The notes under the pieces were generated by a model, which worked only from the letters and a program-made list of their open reading frames with translations, was not told the DNA's origin and did not search any database. Source: Candidatus Promineofilum glycogenicum (GTDB lineage: Bacteria; Chloroflexota; Anaerolineae; Promineifilales; Promineifilaceae). From it: DNA of 64,000 bases. Where the stretch lies: positions 175,359 through 239,358 of the forward strand of contig JADJHJ010000008.1 in assembly GCA_016707605.1 (NCBI GenBank), written 5' to 3'. Below, in pieces: positions 50,799 to 58,297 of the stretch. Numbering within the stretch: position 1 is the stretch's first letter; each line of letters begins with the position of its first letter. Both the position numbers and the translations under genes were made by a program.

Positions 50799-52599
50799 TG
50801 TGCCATCCATCGCCGTCGAGGGCCAGGCGGGCGCGGACAATGGCCCCACCACCGGGCGCGGTCTCGATGTCTAGCTGGCCGCCCAGCTTGGCCATGCGCT
50901 CGCGCAACCGATTGAGGCCCGTGCCGTTGGCGTGGTTGGCGTAGGGGTCGAAGCCGCAGCCGTTGTCGCGCACCTCTAGCCAGACGGCGTCGGCCGTCGC
51001 CCCGACGGTGACGGTGGTCTTGGTGGCCGCGGCATGCTTCAGGGCGTTGTTCAGCGCCTCCTGGGCGATCCAGAACATCTCGCTTTGCAGGGCGGGGGGC
51101 AGCTCGACAGCGCCGTCTTCGAGGAGTCTGGCCTGGACGCCGGCGCGCTGCTCGACGGCTTCCAGCCGGTGGCGCAGCGCGCCAACCAGCCCTTCTTGCT
51201 CTAGGAGGGTCGGCCGCAGCTCATAGACGAGCAGCCGTAACTGGCGCAAGGCCTGGTGCGAGAGTTCGCTGAGGCGGGCGGTATAGTCGTTGGTGGCGTC
51301 GAGATTGGCGGTCGCCGACTGGCGGCGGGCGGCCTCGGCCATCAGGCTGGCGCTGTAGAGCGATTGCGTCACCGCTTCGTGCAGGTCGCGGGCCAGCCGT
51401 TGGCGCTCTTCCTGGGCGGCGCGGGCGGCGGCCTCGGCCACTTGAATCTGGCTGGTAATATCGACCATCGCGCCGATGAAGCGCAGCGGCCGGCCGGCGT
51501 CGTCGCGGATGACGTAACCGCGGTCGAGGACGTTGGCGTAGCGACCGTCGGCGCACAGGAAGCGGTATTCGCCGGCCCAATGGTTGTCGTCGGAGGCCAG
51601 CACGGCGTTGATGCTCGCTTCCAGGGCTTCGCTGTCGTCGGGGTGGACGTGTTCATGCCACCAGGAGTGGCTCTCCGCCGCTGCCGGATCGAAGCCGAAG
51701 AGGGCGTGCAGGCCGTGGCTCCAGCGCACCTCATCGGTCGTCAGGTCGCGGTCCCACATGGCGTCGGTGGTCACGTCGGCGATGATGCGCAGCCGCTCCT
51801 CGCTGGCCCGCAGGGCCGTCTCGATGGCGCGCTGTTCGGTTACGTCCTGGGCGATGGACAGGCGCACCGGCCGGCTTTCCATCTCGAACGTGTAGCTGAC
51901 GACGTCAACGTCGATGACAGAGCCGTCTTTGCGGCGGTGGCGGCTGGCGCCGGCCAACCTGGCTACCGGATCGCCGGCCAGCCGGCGGGTTGTGGCCAGT
52001 GTGTCGTCGTCGCCCACCCATAGGTCGGACACCGACCGGGACATGAATTCGTCGTGGCTATAGCCATATTGGCGACAGGCGGCCGGGTTGACGTCAACGA
52101 AGCGCAGGGTGGCCACGTCGTAGACCAGCAGGGGCAGGGGGATGTTCTCGAAGAAGATGCGGAAGCGGCTCTCGGCGCTTTGCAAAGCCGACTGGATGCG
52201 TTCATGGTCGGTCAGGTCCTGGATCATGGAGACGAGATAGGTCTGACCGTTGAACTCTTCCAACTGCACCGAGCCGATGGTCGTGCGCGTCTCGCCGTCG
52301 CGCGTGCGCAGCAGCAGGGGAATGTCGCCCAGCTTGCCGGCGAGCCGCAGAACCTCGACCACCATGTTGCGCTCTTCACTGTGGCCCAGGCCCAGCATGG
52401 GGAAGGTCTGGCCGATGAGTTCCTGGGGCGTATAGCCCAGCATTTGGGCGTAGGCGTCGTTGACGGCCACGTAGCGCCCCTCGGCCAGCGTGGTGATGAC
52501 CATGCCGACCGGGCTATCGTGGAAGACGCGGTAGAACAGCGTCGTGGGGTCGAGTATCGTAGGCTCCATAAGGCTCAGGCGGCGCGGCGCGTCGAGCAT
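50791..52599 (-). CDS. Triple-PAS histidine kinase 4 (HisKA_3), first of the array
   Basis: 602 residues at most. Two starts compete: ATG 52599 (MLDAPRRLSL) lies 6 nt from a TACAAT -10 (complement of 52606-52611) and would be a leaderless message. ATG 52569 (MEPTILDP) gives a start like that of kinases 1 and 2. PAS 1 LFYRVFHDSPVGMVITTLAE, PAS 2 RIFFENIPLPLLVYDVATLR, PAS 3 TTDAMWDRDLTTDEVRWSHG with HVHPDDSEALEASI. The catalytic core is RQRLARDLHEAVTQSLYSAS; the residue after the acceptor His is Glu, against Asp in the paralogues. LRPTLLEQEGLVGAL, FWIAQEALNNALKHAAA and VRDNGCGFDPYANHA (Cys in place of Arg in the G1 box) complete it. Confidence 0.88.
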   Translation of the reverse strand: MLDAPRRLSLMEPTILDPTTLFYRVFHDSPVGMVITTLAEGRYVAVNDAYAQMLGYTPQELIGQTFPMLGLGHSEERNMVVEVLRLAGKLGDIPLLLRTRDGETRTTIGSVQLEEFNGQTYLVSMIQDLTDHERIQSALQSAESRFRIFFENIPLPLLVYDVATLRFVDVNPAACRQYGYSHDEFMSRSVSDLWVGDDDTLATTRRLAGDPVARLAGASRHRRKDGSVIDVDVVSYTFEMESRPVRLSIAQDVTEQRAIETALRASEERLRIIADVTTDAMWDRDLTTDEVRWSHGLHALFGFDPAAAESHSWWHEHVHPDDSEALEASINAVLASDDNHWAGEYRFLCADGRYANVLDRGYVIRDDAGRPLRFIGAMVDITSQIQVAEAAARAAQEERQRLARDLHEAVTQSLYSASLMAEAARRQSATANLDATNDYTARLSELSHQALRQLRLLVYELRPTLLEQEGLVGALRHRLEAVEQRAGVQARLLEDGAVELPPALQSEMFWIAQEALNNALKHAAATKTTVTVGATADAVWLEVRDNGCGFDPYANHANGTGLNRLRERMAKLGGQLDIETAPGGGAIVRARLALDGDGWHNV

Positions 52600-52740
52600 G
52601 ACGCCATTGTAGCGGCGCTTGCGGCCCGGACATGGGTCAAATGTCGGGTTTCTCTGAGAGGGGTGGCCGGTCGGAAGGCGTGGCCTATAATCGGGCCACT
52701 GCTGACCAACGACTGAGCAATTGCCACCGAGCGAGGAGCT

Positions 52741-53307
52741 ATGCGCAAGTTACAAACACATGGTGTCCATCACATTACGTTGATCGGCGCCGACCGGCAG
52801 ACGTCAATCGACTTCTGGGAAGGGGTACTGGGGATGCCGTTCGTCTTCGAGCAGCCCAATCTGGACGTGCCCGAGGAGAGTCATCTCTACTTCGACCCCG
52901 GCGATGGCCGCCTGATCACCGTCTTCACCCGCGAAGACCGGCGGCCAACCGGCACGCCGACGCCGGAGGTCATCGGCGCGGCCCACCACGTGGCCTTCAA
53001 CGTCTCGCGGGCGACGTATACGCAGGCTGTGGCCCGGCTGGATGAGCGCGGCATCGCCCATAGCGGCGAGGTGGACCGCGGCTTCATGTATTCGATCTAC
53101 TTCCGCGATCCGTTGGGCTTTCTGATCGAACTGGCCAACTACAAGTTCGAACCGCCGGCCGGCTTTAGCCACGCCGAGGTGCTATTAGAGGCCCACCAGT
53201 TGCGCCTGGCCCGCGGCGACCACCACATCGCCGACGAACATCTGGCTGATGCTATCGAGGCGTTGGCGCAACGGGGAACGCGGTCGCTGTCGCGCCTGTC
53301 GCTGTAG
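52741..53307 (+). CDS. VOC-family enzyme (glyoxalase / extradiol-dioxygenase-like)
   Basis: 188 residues. The two beta-alpha-beta3 modules have HHITLIGADRQTSIDFWEGV and HHVAFNVSRATYTQAVARL. Metal-site candidates are His11 of the first module, His in AAHHVAF, and Glu in FRDPLGFLIELANYKF, the typical His/His/Glu set. Ring-cleaving dioxygenases of the MhqO type are about 310 residues with four modules, so this is the single-pair form. The C-terminal 40 residues (EAHQLRLARGDHHIADEHLA) are an additional helical tail. TATAAT at 52686-52691 is a possible -10. GAGGAG precedes the ATG. It is divergent from kinase 4. Confidence 0.8.
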   Translation: MRKLQTHGVHHITLIGADRQTSIDFWEGVLGMPFVFEQPNLDVPEESHLYFDPGDGRLITVFTREDRRPTGTPTPEVIGAAHHVAFNVSRATYTQAVARLDERGIAHSGEVDRGFMYSIYFRDPLGFLIELANYKFEPPAGFSHAEVLLEAHQLRLARGDHHIADEHLADAIEALAQRGTRSLSRLSL

Positions 53308-53404
53308 CACAGGATTCTTATCCTGTGCTCTTGCGGGCAGAGCACAGGATAAGAATCCTGTGCTACATGGGCGGGGGCGCAGAGCACAGGATAAGAATCC
53401 TGTG
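53308..53404. repeat. Three CACAGGAT hairpins in alternating orientation
   Basis: 20-bp hairpins (8-bp stem, TCTT or AAGA loop) at 53308-53327, 53343-53362 and 53385-53404. Each is flanked by GTAG or CTAC and GCTC/GAGC, giving a longer palindrome. The first directly follows the VOC stop. The same unit bounds the poly-G tract. Confidence 0.9.
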
Positions 53405-53411
53405 CTACAGG

Positions 53412-54308
53412 TTACAGGTCGGCGACGGCGGGGATGATCTCGCGGCCGAAAGTCTCTAGCGGGGCAATCTCGTGCACGTTGGGCATGTTGAAGATGGCGT
53501 GCTGGATGCCCAGCGCGGCCAACCCGCGGCACTGGTCAACCACGTCGGCGGCCGACATCTGGCCGGGGGCGAGGTGGACGGTGGCCAGCGTCGTCTTCTC
53601 GATGGCCTCGTAGGGGCGGCCGACGTCGTCGCAGTGGCGCTTCAGCGTGTCGAGCTTCTCGCGCAGCACGGCGTTGCCGGCGCCGGCGAACAGGTTGCAG
53701 GCGTCGGCGTACTCGGCCACCAGCCGCAGCGTCTTCTTCTCGCCCATGCCGCCGATGAGGATGGGCGGGTGGGGCTGGCTGACGGGGTGCGGGCTGCACA
53801 GCGGCTCGGCCAGGTGCAGGTGTTGGCCGTGGAAGGGGGCGGGGGGGAGCGCCGGGTCGCACAGCCACATGTGGTGGGCCAGTTGCAACACCTCTTCCAG
53901 CAACTCGAAGCGCTCCTTCAGCGGCGGGAAGGGGAAGCCCAACCCGACCGCCTCGCGGTCGTACCAGGCCGCGCCGACGCCGAAGTAGGCTCGGCCGCCG
54001 GAGAGCACGTCGAGCGTCGTGGCCGTCTTGATCAGGTGGCCGGGGGCGCGGTAGATGATACCCGTGACCAGTGTGCCCAGCCGGACGTGGCGCGTCAGGG
54101 CGGCCATGAAGCTGAGGGCGCTATACCCCTCCAGCATCGGCTCCTCGGCCTGGCCCAGCATCGGCTCCAACTGGAAGAAGTGGTCCATGACCCAGATGCT
54201 GCTGAAGCCGACGTTGTCGGCCGTCTGGGCGATGTCGGTCAGGGTGCGGGCGATGGCCGCGTCGCCGCCGGGCCAGGTGAAGCGGGGAATCTGTAGTCCG
54301 ATCTTCAT
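53412..54308 (-). CDS. LLM-class F420-dependent oxidoreductase
   Basis: 298 residues, a TIM-barrel of the luciferase-like family. Features: MKIGLQIPRFTWPGG, ADNVGFSSIWVMDHFFQLEP, VRLGTLVTGIIYRAPGHLIK, TLDVLSGGRAYFGVGAAWYD (the conserved strand), FELLEEVLQLAHHMW, PPILIGGMGEKKTLRLVAEY. The pattern matches the F420-dependent TIGR03560 type group common in Actinobacteria and Chloroflexota. The substrate is unknown. The start overlaps the stop of the upstream small gene (ATGA), so the two are coupled. Confidence 0.88.
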   Translation of the reverse strand: MKIGLQIPRFTWPGGDAAIARTLTDIAQTADNVGFSSIWVMDHFFQLEPMLGQAEEPMLEGYSALSFMAALTRHVRLGTLVTGIIYRAPGHLIKTATTLDVLSGGRAYFGVGAAWYDREAVGLGFPFPPLKERFELLEEVLQLAHHMWLCDPALPPAPFHGQHLHLAEPLCSPHPVSQPHPPILIGGMGEKKTLRLVAEYADACNLFAGAGNAVLREKLDTLKRHCDDVGRPYEAIEKTTLATVHLAPGQMSAADVVDQCRGLAALGIQHAIFNMPNVHEIAPLETFGREIIPAVADL

Positions 54309-54670
54309 GCGGGTAGCTCCTCAGCCACGCCCTGGCCGCGGGCGACGAAGTCCGGCTCGCGGTTCCAGACTTCATTCATAACCGTGTCCATGTCGACCGA
54401 CAGCGTCAGCCGATTGGCCGTCGGGTCATAGGCGTCGATGAAGAGGGTGGGGACGTAGACCGGCCCGGCGTGGGGCAGGCTCTGGACGATGAGGAAGGAG
54501 CGGTAGAGCTTCTGCTCGACGTTGACGTCCTCAATCGGCCGGTGGATGAAGCGCAGCGTGACGCCGAGGCGCTGGCCGTCGGCGGTGTGGACATCGGTGA
54601 AACGCCGCAGTTCCTTTGAACGCAGCATGTCAATACTATCGGTAGGGTGGGGGTGCTTTCGACGCAACAT
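54305..54670 (-). CDS. Small hypothetical protein coupled to the LLM oxidoreductase
   Basis: 121 residues, starting at ATG 54670 with GAGGAG 6 nt upstream. A charged first part, MLRRKHPHPTDSIDMLRSKE, is followed by a beta-rich section (GQRLGVTLRFIHRPIEDVNV, YRSFLIVQSLPHAGPVYVPT, LTLSVDMDTVMNEVWNREPD). No family was recognised. The upstream extension of the open frame to 55003 overlaps the promoter and the divergent M23 gene and is not used. It is the first gene of a two-gene operon. Confidence 0.65.
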   Translation of the reverse strand: MLRRKHPHPTDSIDMLRSKELRRFTDVHTADGQRLGVTLRFIHRPIEDVNVEQKLYRSFLIVQSLPHAGPVYVPTLFIDAYDPTANRLTLSVDMDTVMNEVWNREPDFVARGQGVAEELPA

Positions 54671-54722
54671 ACAACGCTCCTCGTGCAGTGGCGGCCGATG
54701 GGCGGGCCGCGCAGACAGGGTG

Positions 54723-54750
54723 ATTGTACTCGTTCGTGTGGGGCTGACAA
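54723..54750 (-). promoter_or_regulatory. Promoter of the small protein/LLM operon
   Basis: Reverse strand TTGTCA (54750-54745), a 16-bp spacer and TACAAT (54728-54723), about 53 nt upstream of ATG 54670. Confidence 0.55.
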
Positions 54751-54780
54751 CCGACCAGAGAAGATGGGCAATAATCCTTG

Positions 54781-54808
54781 TTGCCAAGTCGCACAAATGT
54801 TCTATACT
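54781..54808 (+). promoter_or_regulatory. Promoter of the M23 peptidase gene
   Basis: TTGCCA (54781-54786), a 16-bp spacer and TATACT (54803-54808), about 47 nt before the ATG at 54855. It forms a back-to-back pair with the minus-strand promoter at 54723-54750. Confidence 0.55.
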
Positions 54809-54854
54809 TCTGGAAGCTGCCGGATCAAGCTGCCGGGCGGCTGATGGTGTCACA

Positions 54855-55508
54855 ATGCGCAAGAAACCCGATGCAATGACCCTCGTTGGCCTGGCCGTGC
54901 TGCTGATCTTTGCCGCCGGCATCTTCCGCAACTCCACGACGCGGGTGGCGGCCGATGCCGTGCCGGAGACGCCCAACCCGGCGGCCATCGCGGCCGCGGC
55001 CACGGAGGCGGCCGCGGCTCAGGCGGGGCTGCCCGAGACGGCGCCACCGGCCGAAGACCCGGCGGCGGCCGACGCGCTGGCGCGCAACACGGCCGTCAGC
55101 GTGCCCTATGACACCTACTTCTTGACCCAGGGGTTGCACGGCGAGAGCTACGGCCATCTGGCAATCGACATCGCCGCCGGCAACGGCTCGACGATCTACT
55201 CCATCATCAACGGCACCGTCACCGGCACGGGCTACGACCAGTGGAACAACACCTACATCCAGATCGAGAACGACGTCTACACCGTGCTCTACATGCACGG
55301 CGTCTATGGGCTGGCGGTGGGCGATGCGGTGACGGCCGGGCAGGTCATCGGCACGGAGAGCAACATCGGCTACACGCTCGATAGCTATGGCAACGTCTGC
55401 GGCTACACCGGGCGCGACTGCGGCTATCACACCCACCTGAACGTCTTCGACAAGCGGCTGGGGCTGAACATCGACCCGCTCACGCTCATCCCGGCGACCT
55501 ATCCTTGA
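54855..55508 (+). CDS. Secreted/membrane-anchored M23-type peptidase
   Basis: 217 residues. An N-terminal signal-anchor (MTLVGLAVLLIFAAGIFRN, about 9-27) is followed by an Ala/Pro-rich linker and the M23/LytM fold. The zinc ligands HLAID (His and Asp, about 103) and the HxH of CGYHTHLNVF (about 195) are present, with GNGSTIYSIINGTVTGTG, VLYMHGVYG and VTAGQVIGTESNIG. These enzymes cleave peptidoglycan stem or cross-links; the usual GHSSGPHLHFE is shorter here. Two cysteines (CGYTGRDC) could form a disulfide. The ATG at 54855 has no clear Shine-Dalgarno. It works outside the membrane. Confidence 0.8.
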   Translation: MRKKPDAMTLVGLAVLLIFAAGIFRNSTTRVAADAVPETPNPAAIAAAATEAAAAQAGLPETAPPAEDPAAADALARNTAVSVPYDTYFLTQGLHGESYGHLAIDIAAGNGSTIYSIINGTVTGTGYDQWNNTYIQIENDVYTVLYMHGVYGLAVGDAVTAGQVIGTESNIGYTLDSYGNVCGYTGRDCGYHTHLNVFDKRLGLNIDPLTLIPATYP

Positions 55509-55555
55509 CAGGGATTAGGGATTAGGGGAAGAGTGCTCTTCCCCTAATCCCTCAT
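55509..55555. repeat. Inverted GGATTAGGGG repeat with GAAGAGTGCTCTTC core
   Basis: GGATTAGGGGAAGAG and CTCTTCCCCTAATCC flank TG, giving a perfect 15-bp stem. Together with 39723-39740 this shows a common GGGAAGAGYGCTCTTCCC core in otherwise different word families. It encodes the last residues of the following minus-strand gene. Confidence 0.9.
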
Positions 55556-56141
55556 TTTCCAGGCTGCGGCGGACGGCCGTCTCGGCGACGAGGGCCAGCC
55601 AGAAGGCCGCCCCCAGGACGACCGGCAGCAGCGTGCTGACCGCGGCCACGCCGACGACCAGAGCCACGACCAGCAGCACGGCCGCCGTCAGCGGGTGGAG
55701 CAGCCAGAAGCGGACGCAGTTGGCATAGGTGTTGCGCCAGGAGCGGTCGGCCGCGGCCAGGTTGAACGGCCAGTAGAACAGGTTCAGCCCGATCCACACC
55801 AGCAGCACCACCACCCATACCCAGCGCAGCCCGGCCCAGACGCCGGGCACGTTCCAGTAGACCGAGACGTTATAGAGGCCAACGCCGATGACCAGCAGGT
55901 TGGGCAGCCCCCAGCGCCAGGCCGGCCAGAACTCGCGGCGGAAGGCGGCCCAGGCGTCGGGCGCGCTCCAGTACGTACCGTCGTAGCTGTCGCGGGCCAT
56001 GGTGAACAGGGCGGCCGTGGCCGGGGGGCCGGGGATGACCAGCACCTGCGCCAGCAGCCAAGCGGCGCTGAGCAGCAGGACGGACATGTAGTCGTCCCAG
56101 GCGCGGCGGGTGGCGGCGGTGAGGATGGAGAGGGGGGACAT
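55515..56141 (-). CDS. YesL-like (DUF624) integral membrane protein
   Basis: 208 residues with five predicted transmembrane helices (SVLLLSAAWLLAQVLVIPGP, GLPNLLVIGVGLYNVSVYWN, WVWVVVLLVWIGLNLFYWPF, LLVVALVVGVAAVSTLLPVV, VLGAAFWLALVAETAVRR). The N-terminal half has PPATAALFTMARDSYDGTYW and FRREFWPAWRWGLPN, matching DUF624/YesL, membrane proteins usually encoded next to sugar ABC permeases, as here. The last 14 residues (ENEGLGEEHSSPNP) come from the repeat downstream. Confidence 0.75.
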   Translation of the reverse strand: MSPLSILTAATRRAWDDYMSVLLLSAAWLLAQVLVIPGPPATAALFTMARDSYDGTYWSAPDAWAAFRREFWPAWRWGLPNLLVIGVGLYNVSVYWNVPGVWAGLRWVWVVVLLVWIGLNLFYWPFNLAAADRSWRNTYANCVRFWLLHPLTAAVLLVVALVVGVAAVSTLLPVVLGAAFWLALVAETAVRRSLENEGLGEEHSSPNP

Positions 56142-56144
56142 AGT

Positions 56145-56237
56145 TGCCAGTCAGTAGGTCAGTAGGTCAGTGGGTCAGCGGGTCAGCGGGTCAGCGGGTC
56201 AGCCTCTTACTGACTCACTGACCTACTGACCCACTGT
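56145..56237. repeat. Inverted GTCAGTAG/GTCAGCGG octamer array
   Basis: Left arm: tandem GTCAGTAG, GTCAGTGG and three GTCAGCGG units (about 56153-56200). Right arm: ACTGACTCACTGACCTACTG followed by ACCCACTG (about 56206-56235). It sits between the YesL-like start and the MalG-like stop. Confidence 0.85.
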
Positions 56238-56245
56238 ATTACTTC

Positions 56246-57130
56246 TTATCCCTTGATGCCGCTATAGCTAATGCCCTCGATGAAGTACCGCTGGAAAATG
56301 AAGAAGATGATCGCCATCGGTACGGTGGTCAGCATGGAGCCGGCCAGGAGGGAGTTCCACAGCAGATTCTGGCCCATGCCGCCGCGCAGCAGGGCCAGAC
56401 CCAGCGGCAGGGTGTAGAGGCTCTGGTTCGTGGTGACGACGATGAGCGGGTGCATGAAGTCGTTCCACGCCCCCTGGAAGCTGAAGATGATCAGCGCCAC
56501 CAGCGCCGGGCGGGCGGTGGGCAGGATGACGCGGAAGAACGTCTGGAACTGCGTCGCCCCGTCAATGCGCGCCGCCTCTTCCAACTCCTTGGGCACGCTC
56601 TCGAAGAACTGCTTCATCAGGAAGATGCCGAAGGCGGTGACGACCTTGGGGATGATCAGGCCGCCGTAGTTGTTGAGCAGCCCCAGCGTCTTGAGGACGA
56701 TGAACATGGGGATGATCAGGACGATGCCGGGGATCATCATCGTGCCCAGGATGCCCAGGAAGGCCAACCGGCTGCCGGGGAAGGGGATGCGCGCCAGAGC
56801 GTAGCCGGCCAGACTGGCAAAAAAGAGGTTGAGCACGGTGATGATCGTGGCCACCAGGGCGCTGTTGATCGTCCAGCGGCCGACGTTGAAGCTGAATAGC
56901 CGCTCATACCCCTCCAGCGTGAACGTCTGCGGGATGAGGCCGACCGAGTTCTGGTTGATCTCCGGCAGGGTCTTGAAGCTGGTGCTGATGGCCAGCAGGA
57001 AAGGGTAGATGAACATCGTTGCCAGCAGGAAGAGGATGGCATAGGAGATGAGGGCCTTCAGCGGGCGCACCCAGGTGCGCTCGCCCACGGCGAGAGGGAC
57101 GGGGGTGGTGTCGGATACGGTCGTAGTCAT
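56246..57130 (-). CDS. Carbohydrate ABC transporter permease, MalG-like
   Basis: 294 residues with six transmembrane helices and the cytoplasmic EAA loop ELEEAARIDGATQFQTFFR (about 190-208). The start MTTTVSDTTPVPLAVGERTW has a cytoplasmic N-terminus of about 30 residues before the first helix (ISYAILFLLATMFIYPFLLA). The last residues SYSGIKG match MalG C-termini that dock on MalK. It pairs with the MalF-like permease 9 nt upstream and the binding protein at 58298. No ATPase of the MalK/MsmX type is in the cluster, so a housekeeping ATPase elsewhere is presumed. Confidence 0.9.
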   Translation of the reverse strand: MTTTVSDTTPVPLAVGERTWVRPLKALISYAILFLLATMFIYPFLLAISTSFKTLPEINQNSVGLIPQTFTLEGYERLFSFNVGRWTINSALVATIITVLNLFFASLAGYALARIPFPGSRLAFLGILGTMMIPGIVLIIPMFIVLKTLGLLNNYGGLIIPKVVTAFGIFLMKQFFESVPKELEEAARIDGATQFQTFFRVILPTARPALVALIIFSFQGAWNDFMHPLIVVTTNQSLYTLPLGLALLRGGMGQNLLWNSLLAGSMLTTVPMAIIFFIFQRYFIEGISYSGIKG

Positions 57131-57139
57131 GACATCCTC

Positions 57140-58180
57140 CTAGAGATCGCCCTCACTGCCGGTGATGCGGCGCTGGATCATGGTCAGGGTGAAGATGATG
57201 ATGAACAGCAGAATGGCGATGGCCGCGGCCATGCCCATGTTGCTGTTGGCGAAGCCGTTCTGGTAGACCAGGTAGGCGACGGTCAGGGTTGTCTTGGCCG
57301 GGCCACCGCTGCTCATCACGTAGACCTGGTCGAAGACCTGATAGGTGCCGATCAGGCCTAGGGTAATAACGAAGAAGAGGGTGGGCCGCAGCAGGGGCAG
57401 GGTAATACTGCGGAACTGTCGCATGGCTGATGCGCCGTCAAGCTGCGCCGCCTCATAGACGTAGCCGGGCACGCTCTGTAGCGCGGCCAGGAAGATGACC
57501 ATCATCGTGCCGATGGTCGTCCAGGTGTTCATGAACATGATCGCCATCAGGGCCACGCTCGGCCCGCTGATCCAGTCCCAGATGGTCAGCCCCAGCACTT
57601 CGCTGCGCACGAACTCCGGCGCGGTGCGGATGGTGACGCCGACTGCTTCCAGGATGATGTGGATCAGGCCGCGCGGGTCGGCCATCCAGGCCAGTGGCTC
57701 CCAATTGCCGAAAGAAACGGCTGATAGGACCTGATTAATCAGGCCGCTGCGCTGATAGAAGAACAGGAACATCAGGCTGATGGCGATGGACGAGGTGATC
57801 GACGGGAAGTAGTATGTGGTGCGGAAGAAGCCCTTGAAGCGCAACCAGGCCTGATTGACGATGACGGCCAGAAGCAGCGAGATGATCGTCTGGGCGGGGA
57901 CGACGCCCAGGGCGAAGTAGGTGGTGTTCTTCAGCGCCTTGAAGAAGTCGGCCTGGCGGACACCCCCGCCGGCCAGAACCGTCCTGTAGTTCTCCAGCCC
58001 GATGAATTGCGCCTCGCCCGGCGGGCTGATGCCGTTCCAGTCGGTCAGGCTGAAGTAGATGGCAAAGAAGATGGGGACGATGATGAAGACGCCGAAGATG
58101 AGCATCGTCGGACTCATGAAGAGCCAGCCGGCGATCGCTCGTTCGCGGTCTTCCCCCTTGATGCCGGATGCAGCAGCCAT
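57140..58180 (-). CDS. Carbohydrate ABC transporter permease, MalF-like
   Basis: 346 residues from the ATG at 58180, which has GGAGGAGG 5 nt upstream. The open frame to 58249 is encoded by the ATGAAGG repeat and is dropped. Features: GWLFMSPTMLIFGVFIIVPI as first helix, a large periplasmic/extended region with FGNWEPLAWMADPRGLIHII, and the EAA loop YEAAQLDGASAMRQFRSITL (about 240-259). Seven or eight hydrophobic helices. Forms the membrane channel with the MalG-like protein. Confidence 0.88.
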   Translation of the reverse strand: MAAASGIKGEDRERAIAGWLFMSPTMLIFGVFIIVPIFFAIYFSLTDWNGISPPGEAQFIGLENYRTVLAGGGVRQADFFKALKNTTYFALGVVPAQTIISLLLAVIVNQAWLRFKGFFRTTYYFPSITSSIAISLMFLFFYQRSGLINQVLSAVSFGNWEPLAWMADPRGLIHIILEAVGVTIRTAPEFVRSEVLGLTIWDWISGPSVALMAIMFMNTWTTIGTMMVIFLAALQSVPGYVYEAAQLDGASAMRQFRSITLPLLRPTLFFVITLGLIGTYQVFDQVYVMSSGGPAKTTLTVAYLVYQNGFANSNMGMAAAIAILLFIIIFTLTMIQRRITGSEGDL

Positions 58181-58197
58181 GATGGCCTCCTCCGGGG

Positions 58198-58288
58198 TGG
58201 CTGAAGGATGAAGGATGAGGGATGAAGGCGGAAGCGCGATGCGCTTCAACCTTTCCCGTTCATCCTTCTACCTTCATCCTTCATCCCT
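58198..58288. repeat. Inverted GGATGAA heptamer array
   Basis: Left arm GAAGGATGAAGGATGAGGGA and right arm CTTCATCCTTCATCCC, with GGAAGCGCGATGCGCTTC between them. It is a stem-loop with an inner GAAGCGC/GCGCTTC stem. It lies between the binding-protein stop and the MalF-like start, so it could reduce permease expression relative to the binding protein. Confidence 0.85.
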
Positions 58289-58297
58289 GATAAATGG

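Noticed and set aside
53308..53404. CRISPR-like array
   Set aside because: Three short palindromic units in alternating orientation without equal unique spacers, no leader and no cas genes. The heptamer arrays elsewhere have no spacers at all.
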